DNA from: Chryseobacterium gleum
GTDB taxonomy: Bacteria; Bacteroidota; Bacteroidia; Flavobacteriales_D; Crocinitomicaceae
Assembly (NCBI GenBank): GCA_945897805.1
Contig: CAMDFX010000010.1
Location: 51,455 to 115,454, forward strand
Direction of reading: 5' to 3'
Length of the DNA stretch: 64,000 bases
The notes beneath the pieces are model-generated. The model was given only the letters and a program-made list of their open reading frames with translations. It searched no databases and had not been told where the DNA came from. Positions within the stretch are counted from its first letter, which is position 1. Every line of letters starts with the position of its first letter. Positions 51,092 through 61,326 of the stretch are shown here, in pieces. Made by a program: the position numbers and the translations under genes.

Positions 51092-54000
51092 ATGAAAACA
51101 AACTATTATAACGTGGGTGGATCTGCAAAAAGTACTGATGGTATCGGTGCTACTGCAATTATTTCTGAAACTGGCAAAAGCTATTCCTCGGATCTTCATT
51201 CGAAGAATAACTCGATTTTATTTTCTCCACAAAACTTTACAACTATGGAAAAAAGTTACAAATCAACAAGGGGATCATTCTCCTTGCAAATCGGCTCTTC
51301 GAGCAAGTCTACTTCGTTTTTAAAATCGATCTCGCTCGCTCTGGTGATGCTTTTGGTAGGGATTGGTGATGTTTGGGGGCAGGTTTCAACGTATTCATTT
51401 ACCAATACATCAGGGTTTTACACTAATGTTGCTGGAACTACCTATTTGGCAAATTCAGATGATGCCTCGAGTGCAGTGCAGAACATTGGATTTACCTTTA
51501 ATTTTAACAGTACGAATTTTACACAGTTTAGGGCCAATTCAAATGGAAGCATTAGGTTCGGTACTAATACGCCTTCAAGTCAGTACACTCCGCTAAGTAC
51601 CACTTCCAATACAAATGCAATCGCTGCCTGTGCACGAGATGGTCGTTCTAGTGGGGGTGTAATTACAGCTATTCAAGGTGTTGCTCCCAACAGAGTGTGC
51701 GTTATTCAGTATACGAATTTTGATTTAACCTACGCCTCAACAGCAAATAGAGTTAGTTTTCAAATTAGACTTTATGAAACCACCAATGTTGTTGAAATTA
51801 TTTATGGTGGTTCAACTAGAACGCTAACTTACACGCCTCAAATTGGTTTAAGAGGATCCACATTGGCTGGTGATTTTAAGAATGTTATGGGCTCCAGTGC
51901 AAACTGGGCAGGAAACTCGGCAGGAACCGCAAATACAAGCACAGTTACATGGTCAACCACAAGTTTTCCATCTTCAGGTAGAATTTTTAGATGGACACCA
52001 CCAGTAATAGTTTCTCCTACAATCACTTCAATATCTCCAACAAGCGGATGCCCTGGAGCTACAATTACAATTAACGGTACAAACCTAACAGGTGCTACCG
52101 TAGCAAATGTTCGTATTGGAGGTACCGCTGTGGCTGCTATTTTAACAAATACAGGAACACAAATTACTGCTACTGTTGGAGCTGGTACGACTGGTGTGGT
52201 TAGTGTAATCACAGGTGGTGGAACAGCAAATAGTGCTGCAACATTTACTGTTAGTGCGGCACCTCCGGCACCTGTTGCAAGTGCAGCAACACTTACAACA
52301 TCTACTACTGCTTCAGCGAATTGGGCAGCATCAGCTGGTGCTACTCAATATTTTTTAGATGTTTCAACAAGTAACGTTTTTGCGTCTTATGTTGGCACAT
52401 ACAATAATTTGAATGTTGGTAATGTCACTACACGCGCTCTCACTGGACTTACCGCTAATACAACATATTATTACAGGGTACGAGCTTCAAGCGGCACTTG
52501 CCCGAGTTTAAGTAGTGGTGTAATTTCATTTTTCACTGGCTATTGTGTGCCAACGAATACCACTGCTGGAGATTATATTTCTGCCTTTTCAACCACTGGA
52601 GGTATATCAAATGTCAATGCAAGTGGTACTGGAACTGCAGCATTAGAGGATTATACTGTGCAAACAGTTTCTGCGCTTCCTAACGGCGTTGTTAATTTCA
52701 CAGGAGCATATACAGGTGGCTTTGCTGGTTTTAGTATTTGGGTAGATTGGAATAACGACTTGGTGTTTGATGTTGGCGAAAGAATGTATAATGCTCTTGC
52801 AACCGCAGCTACTTGGACTGGTTCTATTACCGTGCCGTCTGGTCAGGCTATAGGTAATTACAGGATGAGAATTCGTGCTCAATGGAATACTCTTTCACCA
52901 CCAGCATGTGGTGCGATAGGATATGGTCAGGCGGAAGATTATACTTTTACTGTGACTTGTACACCTAATCAACCAGCTGCGATAGTTGGAATTTTGAACC
53001 CTGAAGTAGGTGCAACACAAACCTACTCAGTAACCAATGTGGCAGGCGTAAGTTATGCTTGGTCTTTTCCAACTGGTTGGGTAATTAATTCTGGTCAAGG
53101 TACTAACTCTGTTACAGTAACTGTAGGAGCCAACAACGGAACAATATCTGTAACTCCTTCTCTTGGTGCTTGTAATGGTACTGCCAGAACAGCTACCACA
53201 ACCATCCCAAATTACCGTTGGAAATATATTTCATCTAACTTAGGTTCTGCAACATGGACGGGTGGTGAAGCCAGAAATATTAGTATCACCATTCAAAATA
53301 CAGGGGTCGCTACTTGGAATTCAACTTATTCAAACAAGATCGGAGTGCGTTGGAATTCTACCACGGGATCACTAAGCGGCACACCATGGAGTGATTACCA
53401 TGTAATAACTACTGTGGGTTCTGTAATTCCCGGAGGTCAAGGAACATTTACCTTAGCCATGGAAGCAAAAAATGCTGCAGCAGGGCCTGTTTACAGCACT
53501 AACCTTGCAGATGGAAGCTATTACTTGGCATTTGATGTGGTGAGTGAAACACAATGTTGGTTTAGTATGAACACAGGAACATGTGGTCCTGGCAATACAG
53601 TATTTTACTCGCCAGTTCAAACAATTTCAACTGTTCCTACACTTTCTTGTACAGCATTAACTGCATTTGGAAATGTGTGTGCGGATGCAACTGCCACTAA
53701 TTCATTCACCGTTTCGGGAGTTAATTTAACGAACAACGTTTCAATTGCAGCATTATCAGGATATACTTACTCTACAAGCTTGGGCGGTACTTACACATCA
53801 ACTTTAACATTAACGCCAGTATCAGGTGCAATTAGTCAAACGGTTTATGTGAAATTTACTCCAGGTGCAACAGGTGTGATTTCAGGTAACATTGTTGTTA
53901 GTTGCACAGGGGCAACATCTCAAAACGTGGCCGCTACGGGTACAGGAATTCAAGCAACTACAGTAAATGCCGGAGCAGACTTTAATTTGTGTTCAGGGCA

Positions 54001-57000
54001 AAATATCGCATTGAACGGAAGCACGAATGCTACAGCTCTTGCAGGGTCTGCAAGTTCGGGTGCGGTGACCGCTTCAGGATACGATAATACGAATTTCTTC
54101 GCAACCCATACATTCTCAGGTATTCCCGCTGGTGCAACAATAACTGGAATTACAGTAAATATTACTTCTGCAGGAGGAGGTTTTTGTCCTGCTTGGTATA
54201 GTGTTAGAACGTTTATTAACAATGCGCAGCAAGGAGTAGCTGGATGTGCAGGAACAACTTCTTATTCCAACTTTAATGGGCAAGCTGCAAATGGTTTAGT
54301 TGTGAGGGTGCAAATTCAAGACAACGATGTTGCAGATTTTGCAACTGTAACTTTTACTGCTACAGTCAACTATGCTATCAATCCAACATATGCTTGGTCT
54401 GCTGCAGCAGGTTTATCAGCAACCAATATTTTAAATCCAATTTGTTCAGTAAGTTCTAACACCACATATACATTGACCGTAACAGGAACAAATGGTTGTG
54501 TTGGTTCAGACCAAGTGGCAGTAACTGTCGCTGGAGGTTCTGTGCCACCAAATCCAACTGCAGCAGTTTCTGGTGCAACGACCATAAATGTGGGGGGTAC
54601 TACAACATTAACTTCAACAGCAACTGATCCAGTTTGGTATACTGCAGCAACGGGAGGTACTGCTATCGGTACAGGAACTCCGTTCACAACCCCAACTCAA
54701 TGTGCTTCTGGAACTGCTACCTATTACGTAGAAGACAACAATGGAACTTGTGCAAGTAATGGAAGAGGCGCGGTTTCTTTTACTGTTCGTCCAATTTTAG
54801 TATCTAATCCAGCAAATGCATTGATTTGTCAAGTCGGTGGTTCTGTCACTCTAAGTTCGCAATTGACAGGCGTATCTCCGACTGCGATTACTTGGTCTCC
54901 AAACACAGCTTTATCAGCAACTTCAGGTGCTTCAACGGTGGCTAGTCCAACCACAACAACTGTTTATACTATGAATGCTACAGTAGCTGGTTGTCCATCG
55001 GCTGTTTCTGAAACTAAAACAGTTGGTGTGATTGATGCGGTTGCATTTACGCCAACATCAACACCAACAGCAGTTTGTGCGGGAGGTACAGCTACATTGG
55101 CTTCTAATTTGGCGAGTTCAGGTTTTACATATACAACTACACCGATTTCAATGTCTACAGCGGTATCTCCTGTTGTACTTTGTAATGCTTGTGGGTTAGA
55201 TGATGGTGGTTGGAATAATGTTCCAATTCCATTTACCTATAATTTCTTTGGAAATAACTACACAACTGTTAATGTTGGTTCAAATGGTGTACTTCAATTT
55301 GGAACATCAACCGGTTTAGGTCAATTTACATATAATTCAGGAAATTTCCCGAATGTTGCATATCCGCCTAACGTTATTGCGGCGGCTGCAGTAGATTTAT
55401 GGATTACAGCGGGAAGTGTGAGATATTTCACTGATGGTATTGCTCCTACACGTAAATTTGTTATTGAGTATTTAGGTGCTGCTGGTTATTCAGGTGGATC
55501 AAACACAGTTCAAATTAAATTGTGTGAAACAACAGGTATCGTAGAAATTCACATACCAAATGCAAGTGCATTTGGTGGTTCTGCGAATAAGGTTGTGGGC
55601 CTTCAAAATTTGACACAAACAGTTGGAGCAACAGCGTATTCTAGCGCAACAACAATTACAAACCAAGCTTGGAAATTTATTCCAGGAGCTAACTATACGT
55701 TCCAATGGGCAACTGCTGGTGCAAATATTAGTGGTGCTACAGCAACAACTTATCCAACTCCTGCATTAGCAACTCCAGGTACGGTTGCGTATAGTGTTGG
55801 AGCAACAAATCCTAATACACAGTGTACAACAACACAATCGGTTAATATTACAGTTAATTCTTTACCAGCAGCTCCAAATTCATCAGGAAATGTAACTGCT
55901 TGTAGTGCTTTAGGCAATCAATCCTTAGCAGTAACAGCAGGTGTTGGAGAAACAGCAGATTGGTATGCAGCATCTACAGGAGGTACAGTATTGGCTTCAG
56001 GTGATAATGTTTTATCTTATTCAACAGCCACTGCTGGACCATACTATGCGCAAGCTCAGAATACAACTACAAGTTGTGTGAGTGCAACAAGAACACTTGT
56101 TAACTTAACTGTGAATCCTTCACCGGCAGCACCAACGGTTACAACGCCAGTTTCTTATTGTCAAGGAGCAACTCCTGCCACATTATCTGCTACAGCATTG
56201 GGAGCAAATACCTTAAACTGGTATTCTGCAGCACCAAGTTATCCTGCGTTTACAGGAGCAACGGCTTTAGGTAGTGCACCAACGCCTACTACATCCACTG
56301 CTGGAACAACGAACTATTATGTTTCTCAAGTGGATCCAAATAACAGCTGTGAGAGTCCATTGGCATTGCTTGCGGTAACGGTAAATGCTACACCAGCTGC
56401 ACCGGTAGTTAGTAATCCAGCTGCATATTGTCAAGGAGCATCAGCTTCTGCATTATCAGCGCCATTTATTGGAGGCAATACATCCTACTGGTACACGGTT
56501 CCAACTGGAGGTACAGGTGATGCAGTTGCGCCAATTCCATCTACAACGACAGCGGGTACAACCGACTATTATGTAGCTAGTAGAAATAATGCTTCAACTT
56601 GTGAGGGTTCAAGATCAACGATTACAGTGACTGTGAATCCAACAATTACAGCATCCGTATCAAACTCGGCCTCTTCAACATCTGCTTGTGGTGGAGGTGC
56701 GATAACATTCACTGCCACACCAACAAATGGAGGAACACCGGCATACCAATGGACCTTAAATGGTAATCCAGTAGGGACTAATTCAGCAACTTATACATCC
56801 AATCCAGCCACAGATAATGCTGTTAATTATTCAGGTACTTGGAACAATGGAAGTAATCAAGGTACTGGTATGGGAGCTTGGTCTTTTACTACTGATGCTA
56901 ATTCAGGTCAGTTTATTGGAAATCCATCAAATGACGGTAATGGAACTGCTGGTATAGGAACAACAGCCCACGGTATATATGCTACGGGTAGTGCATATAT

Positions 57001-60000
57001 CAATACAACAAGAGGTTTAACAACACCGATGCAAATTGGAGATGTACTAAGATTCTATTGGATTTTTAACTGGGATGCAAGCGGAGGTAATAAAGGTTTT
57101 GATTTACGTTCAGGAGGCTCTACTCTTTTCAATGTTAATAATGGAGGAAGTGCTGCTATAACAGTTACAGGTGGTGCTACTGCGGATGCAAATTACGGTA
57201 CTACGCCGATGTATGTCGAAATTACAAGAACTTCTGGATCACAATATACTTTTAGTATGACCAGAAGAAGCAATGGTACCTCATACAGTACAACGTTTAA
57301 CAGCGCAACCGCTATAGATGCGATTAGTTTTTATATTGGTGCTCAAAATGATGGAAGCGGTCAAAGAAATCTTTATTTCAATGGTTTGGAAATACGTCCA
57401 CTGCAAGCAAACGATAATTTAGTTGTGTCAATGACTCCTTCTGCTCAGTCTTGTTTGGCAAGCGTTGCAGCCGTGACAAGCAACACAATAACTTTGACAA
57501 GTACAGCTTCAACACCAACAGTTGCAATTCAAAGCACAGCTTCCTCAGCAATTTGTCCAGGTACTTCTGTTACGTTTAGTGTCAATTCCTCAGCGAATAT
57601 GGGCGCAAGTCCAACTTATCAGTGGAACTTGAACGGAACACCAATTACTGGTGCAACAAATGCCTCTTTGATAACAACCACTTTGGCAAACAATGATCAA
57701 GTTACATTAACCATGACATCAAGTTTGAGCGCTGTATGTTTAACACAACCAAGTGCAACAAGTGCTGCAGTCACTGCGACTGTAAATAATCCAACAGCAA
57801 TTACAACGCAACCTGTTGCTGCTGCGGCTTGCTTGGGAGCTTCTCAAAACTTTACGGTGGCTGCAACAGGAACAGGAACATTGACTTACCAATGGAAGAA
57901 AAACGGTTCAAATGTCACAGGAAACGGTACTGCAAATACGGCAACGTTAACAGTTTCAGGTATAGCCGCAGGCGATGCTGCAGACTATACGGTTGATGTA
58001 ATAGGAACATGCGGAACAGTAACTTCAAGCGTAGCTGCATTAACTTTAAATTCAGTTACAGCGATTTCTGCTCAACCAAGTCTTGTTACTCAATGTGCTG
58101 GAACAACTGCAAATTTCTCAGTAACTGCAGGGGGACAAGGAACATTGTCTTACCAATGGAGAAAAGATGGTACAACATTGGTTGGTGAAACAAATGCAGC
58201 TTTAGCCGTTGCGAATATCGCCACTTTAAATGCGGGCCAATATTCAGTAGTTGTTTCAGGTGGTTGTGGAAACGTAACTTCATCGAACGCATTACTCACG
58301 GTGAATCCATTAACTGCAATTTCTGCACAGCCAACAGCTTCTACTTTGTGTGCAGGAAATACAGTGAACTTCTCTGTTACCGCATCTGGTACAGGAGCAC
58401 TTACTTACCAGTGGATGAAAGATGGAATAAATGTTGGAACTAACAGTGCGTCATTGTCAATTGTAAATTCACAGGCAGCAAGTGCAGGAACTTATACAGT
58501 TGATGTAACAGGCACATGTGGAACAGTAACATCGAATAGTGCATTGTTAACAGTAAATCCATTAACAAGTATTACAACACAACCAGTTGCAACTTCAGGT
58601 TGTGAGGGGCTAAATACTACATTCTCTGTGGTAGCGGCAGGTACAGGTGCATTGACTTACCAATGGAAATTTGGAGGAGTAAATATCACTGGTGCAACAG
58701 ATGCAACGTATACGATTTCAAACACAACTGCAGCTAATAATGATGGAAGTTATTTAGTAGCAGTTACAGGTGGCTGTGGAGTTGTGAATTCAAATACAGT
58801 AGCATTGAGTGTTTTTGCACAACCAACGATTTCAGTGCCTACATCTACAGCGTATTTGTGTTTAAATAATACCCCTGTAAATATTACGCACACAACAACA
58901 AATGTTACTGATATTGCATCTATTACTGGATTGCCTGTTGGCGTTACAGCTACTTATGCATCCAATACGATTACAATCAGTGGGCCAGCACAAGCGGGCT
59001 TAGGAACTTGGAATTATGTTATCACTCCAACAGGTTGTGCTACTTCAGCTTCGGGCCCTGTTTCTGCATCAGGAACAATTTCTGCAATAGCAACAGCCGC
59101 GCCAGCCGCGGTAGCGTCAACTGTATCGGTTCCATTAGCAAATGGTGATTTATTATGGACAGGACTAACATCTCCTTTGTGGGGAGTGAACTCAAATTGG
59201 TATGAATATAATTCTACTCTTGATGATTTTGTGGCTATGATAGATAATCAACCAGCTTCCTCGGATAGGGTATTTATTTTACCTAGTACTACTTCAGGAA
59301 TTTGTATTAGTTCAACAAACAATACATTAATTAATGCTGCTGGTACAGCGAGCGATGTATATATTGGTGCTGGTGCAACGATGGTGATAGATGCTGGTCA
59401 AAGCTTGGAAGTGAGAGGCAATTGGACCAACAATGGTACTTTTACGCCAAACGCAACGTCAACTGTTATTATCAACGGCTCAGGAGCTCAAGCAATAGGC
59501 GGTGCAAATTCGACAACTTTCACCAATCTTACAGTAAATAAAACATCAGGATTGTTGACATTGAACAAAGCTACAAATGTCTCAGGTACATTGACGATGA
59601 CTTCAGGAAATATAGCCTCTACAAATGTTAATTTGCTAAAAATTGGAACATCTGCAGCTGCACCAGGTTCATTGGTTTGGTCTGGAGGATCTGTTTTAGG
59701 ACCAATCAAAAGATGGTTCTCAGGAACTGCAGATGCAACGCAAGCTTCGGGAATCTTCCCAGTAGGGTTGTCTGGTGTTAACCGTTATGCGCAAGTGAAT
59801 TACACCAGTGGTTTAACAACAGGCGGTACAATTACAGCAGAATATATAGCAGGAGTTTGTCCAATTTTGTATTCAGGTTTACCAACGTCTGTCAATGGCC
59901 ACATGATTCAGAATTATGAAAATGAAGGTTATTGGTCAATTACTCCAGGAACTGGCGCAGAAGCGGGTGACTTGAATACGGCTCAATATTCATTGAAATT

Positions 60001-60763
60001 GAGAGGGAATGCGTTGAGTGCGGTAACTTCTGTAGCGGCGATGTCTCAATTGAGAATGATTAAATCCGCAAGTCATACAACTTGGGATATGTCTGGAATT
60101 GGAACTAACACAGGAGCAACTGGTGGCGTATCTGATTTCACCATTACTAACAATGCCATGACAGGTTTCAGTTGGTTTAATATCGGTTCAGGTCAAATTA
60201 GTTGGTTGCCTGTAGAACTTACAAATTTCGCTGCCAATTGCAATGAAAAATCTCAAGTAGACATAAAATGGTCAACAGCCAGTGAGCAAAATTCTGAAAA
60301 TTTCATCATCGAAAGAAGCAGAGATTTAACTCAATGGGAATATGTTTCAACAGTAAATGCTGCAGGAAATTCAAACTACAACATTGATTATTCAACTGTA
60401 GACACAGACCCATTAAGCGGAATATCTTACTACCGATTGGTGCAAGTGGATCACAATGGTACAGAAAAAATCTACGGACCAATCAGTGTATCTTGTGCAG
60501 GCGATGAAAATGGCATGGTTGTTTTCCCAAATCCAACGCAAGGCAAATTCACGGTTGAGATTTCAAGTACTGAAATTTTCACTAATGCGCAACTTCAAAT
60601 CACTGATATGACAGGTAAAGTTATCGATGAGAGATCAACAAATATCTTAGAAGGTAAAAATCAATTTACATTCGAAGGTTTAAATCTTCAATTAGGAACT
60701 TATATCATCAATTTAAATTCGGTTAATGGTAAGATTAACCCGGTAAGAGTTATTGTGAACTAA
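51092..60763 (+). CDS. Giant multi-domain T9SS cell-surface protein
   Basis: A 3223-codon gene. The signal sequence (FLKSISLALVMLLVGIGDVWGQ) lies near residues 76-97, so the true start may be the ATG at 51245; either gives a long basic N-terminus. In order: a beta domain (about 98-305) repeated near 1330-1530; an IPT/TIG domain (310-385); a fibronectin III domain (390-480); a GEVED domain (WVDWNNDLVFDVGERM to QAEDYTF); PKD-like and DUF1573-like domains; several Ig_7-like units (LNWYSAAPSY); four tandem Ig-like units (about 2235-2577), each with YQW and CGTVTS; and a C-terminal T9SS type A tail (VVFPNPTQGKFTVEIS). It should be an adhesin or matrix protein. Terminator follows. Confidence 0.92.
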   Translation: MKTNYYNVGGSAKSTDGIGATAIISETGKSYSSDLHSKNNSILFSPQNFTTMEKSYKSTRGSFSLQIGSSSKSTSFLKSISLALVMLLVGIGDVWGQVSTYSFTNTSGFYTNVAGTTYLANSDDASSAVQNIGFTFNFNSTNFTQFRANSNGSIRFGTNTPSSQYTPLSTTSNTNAIAACARDGRSSGGVITAIQGVAPNRVCVIQYTNFDLTYASTANRVSFQIRLYETTNVVEIIYGGSTRTLTYTPQIGLRGSTLAGDFKNVMGSSANWAGNSAGTANTSTVTWSTTSFPSSGRIFRWTPPVIVSPTITSISPTSGCPGATITINGTNLTGATVANVRIGGTAVAAILTNTGTQITATVGAGTTGVVSVITGGGTANSAATFTVSAAPPAPVASAATLTTSTTASANWAASAGATQYFLDVSTSNVFASYVGTYNNLNVGNVTTRALTGLTANTTYYYRVRASSGTCPSLSSGVISFFTGYCVPTNTTAGDYISAFSTTGGISNVNASGTGTAALEDYTVQTVSALPNGVVNFTGAYTGGFAGFSIWVDWNNDLVFDVGERMYNALATAATWTGSITVPSGQAIGNYRMRIRAQWNTLSPPACGAIGYGQAEDYTFTVTCTPNQPAAIVGILNPEVGATQTYSVTNVAGVSYAWSFPTGWVINSGQGTNSVTVTVGANNGTISVTPSLGACNGTARTATTTIPNYRWKYISSNLGSATWTGGEARNISITIQNTGVATWNSTYSNKIGVRWNSTTGSLSGTPWSDYHVITTVGSVIPGGQGTFTLAMEAKNAAAGPVYSTNLADGSYYLAFDVVSETQCWFSMNTGTCGPGNTVFYSPVQTISTVPTLSCTALTAFGNVCADATATNSFTVSGVNLTNNVSIAALSGYTYSTSLGGTYTSTLTLTPVSGAISQTVYVKFTPGATGVISGNIVVSCTGATSQNVAATGTGIQATTVNAGADFNLCSGQNIALNGSTNATALAGSASSGAVTASGYDNTNFFATHTFSGIPAGATITGITVNITSAGGGFCPAWYSVRTFINNAQQGVAGCAGTTSYSNFNGQAANGLVVRVQIQDNDVADFATVTFTATVNYAINPTYAWSAAAGLSATNILNPICSVSSNTTYTLTVTGTNGCVGSDQVAVTVAGGSVPPNPTAAVSGATTINVGGTTTLTSTATDPVWYTAATGGTAIGTGTPFTTPTQCASGTATYYVEDNNGTCASNGRGAVSFTVRPILVSNPANALICQVGGSVTLSSQLTGVSPTAITWSPNTALSATSGASTVASPTTTTVYTMNATVAGCPSAVSETKTVGVIDAVAFTPTSTPTAVCAGGTATLASNLASSGFTYTTTPISMSTAVSPVVLCNACGLDDGGWNNVPIPFTYNFFGNNYTTVNVGSNGVLQFGTSTGLGQFTYNSGNFPNVAYPPNVIAAAAVDLWITAGSVRYFTDGIAPTRKFVIEYLGAAGYSGGSNTVQIKLCETTGIVEIHIPNASAFGGSANKVVGLQNLTQTVGATAYSSATTITNQAWKFIPGANYTFQWATAGANISGATATTYPTPALATPGTVAYSVGATNPNTQCTTTQSVNITVNSLPAAPNSSGNVTACSALGNQSLAVTAGVGETADWYAASTGGTVLASGDNVLSYSTATAGPYYAQAQNTTTSCVSATRTLVNLTVNPSPAAPTVTTPVSYCQGATPATLSATALGANTLNWYSAAPSYPAFTGATALGSAPTPTTSTAGTTNYYVSQVDPNNSCESPLALLAVTVNATPAAPVVSNPAAYCQGASASALSAPFIGGNTSYWYTVPTGGTGDAVAPIPSTTTAGTTDYYVASRNNASTCEGSRSTITVTVNPTITASVSNSASSTSACGGGAITFTATPTNGGTPAYQWTLNGNPVGTNSATYTSNPATDNAVNYSGTWNNGSNQGTGMGAWSFTTDANSGQFIGNPSNDGNGTAGIGTTAHGIYATGSAYINTTRGLTTPMQIGDVLRFYWIFNWDASGGNKGFDLRSGGSTLFNVNNGGSAAITVTGGATADANYGTTPMYVEITRTSGSQYTFSMTRRSNGTSYSTTFNSATAIDAISFYIGAQNDGSGQRNLYFNGLEIRPLQANDNLVVSMTPSAQSCLASVAAVTSNTITLTSTASTPTVAIQSTASSAICPGTSVTFSVNSSANMGASPTYQWNLNGTPITGATNASLITTTLANNDQVTLTMTSSLSAVCLTQPSATSAAVTATVNNPTAITTQPVAAAACLGASQNFTVAATGTGTLTYQWKKNGSNVTGNGTANTATLTVSGIAAGDAADYTVDVIGTCGTVTSSVAALTLNSVTAISAQPSLVTQCAGTTANFSVTAGGQGTLSYQWRKDGTTLVGETNAALAVANIATLNAGQYSVVVSGGCGNVTSSNALLTVNPLTAISAQPTASTLCAGNTVNFSVTASGTGALTYQWMKDGINVGTNSASLSIVNSQAASAGTYTVDVTGTCGTVTSNSALLTVNPLTSITTQPVATSGCEGLNTTFSVVAAGTGALTYQWKFGGVNITGATDATYTISNTTAANNDGSYLVAVTGGCGVVNSNTVALSVFAQPTISVPTSTAYLCLNNTPVNITHTTTNVTDIASITGLPVGVTATYASNTITISGPAQAGLGTWNYVITPTGCATSASGPVSASGTISAIATAAPAAVASTVSVPLANGDLLWTGLTSPLWGVNSNWYEYNSTLDDFVAMIDNQPASSDRVFILPSTTSGICISSTNNTLINAAGTASDVYIGAGATMVIDAGQSLEVRGNWTNNGTFTPNATSTVIINGSGAQAIGGANSTTFTNLTVNKTSGLLTLNKATNVSGTLTMTSGNIASTNVNLLKIGTSAAAPGSLVWSGGSVLGPIKRWFSGTADATQASGIFPVGLSGVNRYAQVNYTSGLTTGGTITAEYIAGVCPILYSGLPTSVNGHMIQNYENEGYWSITPGTGAEAGDLNTAQYSLKLRGNALSAVTSVAAMSQLRMIKSASHTTWDMSGIGTNTGATGGVSDFTITNNAMTGFSWFNIGSGQISWLPVELTNFAANCNEKSQVDIKWSTASEQNSENFIIERSRDLTQWEYVSTVNAAGNSNYNIDYSTVDTDPLSGISYYRLVQVDHNGTEKIYGPISVSCAGDENGMVVFPNPTQGKFTVEISSTEIFTNAQLQITDMTGKVIDERSTNILEGKNQFTFEGLNLQLGTYIINLNSVNGKINPVRVIVN
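57798..58819 (+). repeat. Four tandem Ig-like coding repeats
   Basis: Units begin near 57798, 58061, 58316 and 58568, at intervals of 263, 255 and 252 bp, in frame inside the giant gene. Each encodes T-QPV/S-x-x-x-C-x-G, then YQW(K/M/R), then a C-G-x-V-x-S ending. Synonymous differences between the units suggest old duplications and not a recent expansion. Confidence 0.75.
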
Positions 60764-60780
60764 AATAAGATTTCCTAGAT

Positions 60781-60815
60781 AAATCCCATTCATTTTTTGA
60801 ATGGGATTTTTTTTG
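60781..60815 (+). terminator. Rho-independent terminator of the giant gene
   Basis: AAATCCCATTCA pairs with TGAATGGGATTT (12 bp, loop of five T), followed by a run of T, 18 bp after the stop codon. Confidence 0.9.
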
Positions 60816-60921
60816 CTTTTTTTTTTAAGACGTTAGACTCGAGACATTAGACCGAAGACTTTTCAATTTTCTTGAGATTTTAAATTTATCGTAAAGTTGC
60901 GAAGCAACCATAACAATCCAG

Positions 60922-60982
60922 TCTAATAGTTGCGAAGCAACAGGTCTATCATCTACTGTCTAATAGCGAAGCGGGTCTTTTT
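60922..60982 (+). repeat. 61-nt GCGAAGC repeat, copy 1
   Basis: Starts TCTAATAGTTGCGAAGCAAC and ends GCGAAGCGGGTCTTTTT. Copy 2 differs at three positions. Each copy contains two GCGAAGC motifs, the first inside GTTGCGAAGCAAC. Confidence 0.85.
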
Positions 60983-60983
60983 T

Positions 60984-61001
60984 GCCACGGATGCACGGAT
61001 T
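60984..61001 (+). repeat. GCCACGGATGCACGGATT element, downstream copy
   Basis: Exact copy of the element seen upstream of the giant gene at 50336-50388 and 50607-50624, again followed by a T-run. Confidence 0.8.
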
Positions 61002-61014
61002 TTTCCTCCGCCAG

Positions 61015-61034
61015 AATGCCGTTAGGTACCAAAT
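61015..61034 (+). repeat. GATGCCGTTAGG-type element, copy 3
   Basis: AATGCCGTTAGGTACCAAAT, matching the elements at 50516-50535 and 50569-50590. Confidence 0.7.
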
Positions 61035-61185
61035 CAATTCTCCAATCACTCCCAAAATCCCCATCCTTTTCAATCCCCCTTCCGTGACAAAAAACACCCT
61101 CCCTCCACCGACGAAGTGAGCGCGAAGCCCGACGCAGTCAATCTGCCAATCTGCTATTCAATAATCTGCTAATCTCCAAATCCAC

Positions 61186-61246
61186 TCTAATAGTTGCGAA
61201 GCAACGGGTCTAACATCTATTGTCTAATAGCGAAGCGGGTCTTTTT
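61186..61246 (+). repeat. 61-nt GCGAAGC repeat, copy 2
   Basis: Same length as copy 1 with three substitutions; the copies start 264 bp apart. Confidence 0.85.
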
Positions 61247-61326
61247 CCACAATTTCAAATCCCATTCGCATACAAAGTTCACTTTTATCAATTAACTTTA
61301 CATCCTATATAAAATTCTATCAACAA

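Larger units (their letters stand above)
60816..61326. other. Repeat-rich gap downstream of the giant gene
   Basis: No gene. It holds two 61-nt copies of one repeat, six GCGAAGC mini-hairpins, one GCCACGGATGCACGGATT element, one GATGCCGTTAGG-type element, and a block of AATCTGCTAATCT-like sequence (61142-61176). Confidence 0.6.

Noticed and set aside
51838..52212. Long minus-strand frames inside the giant gene
   Set aside because: Explained by the Thr/Val/Ala-rich codon pattern of the sense strand; no independent start signals or domains.
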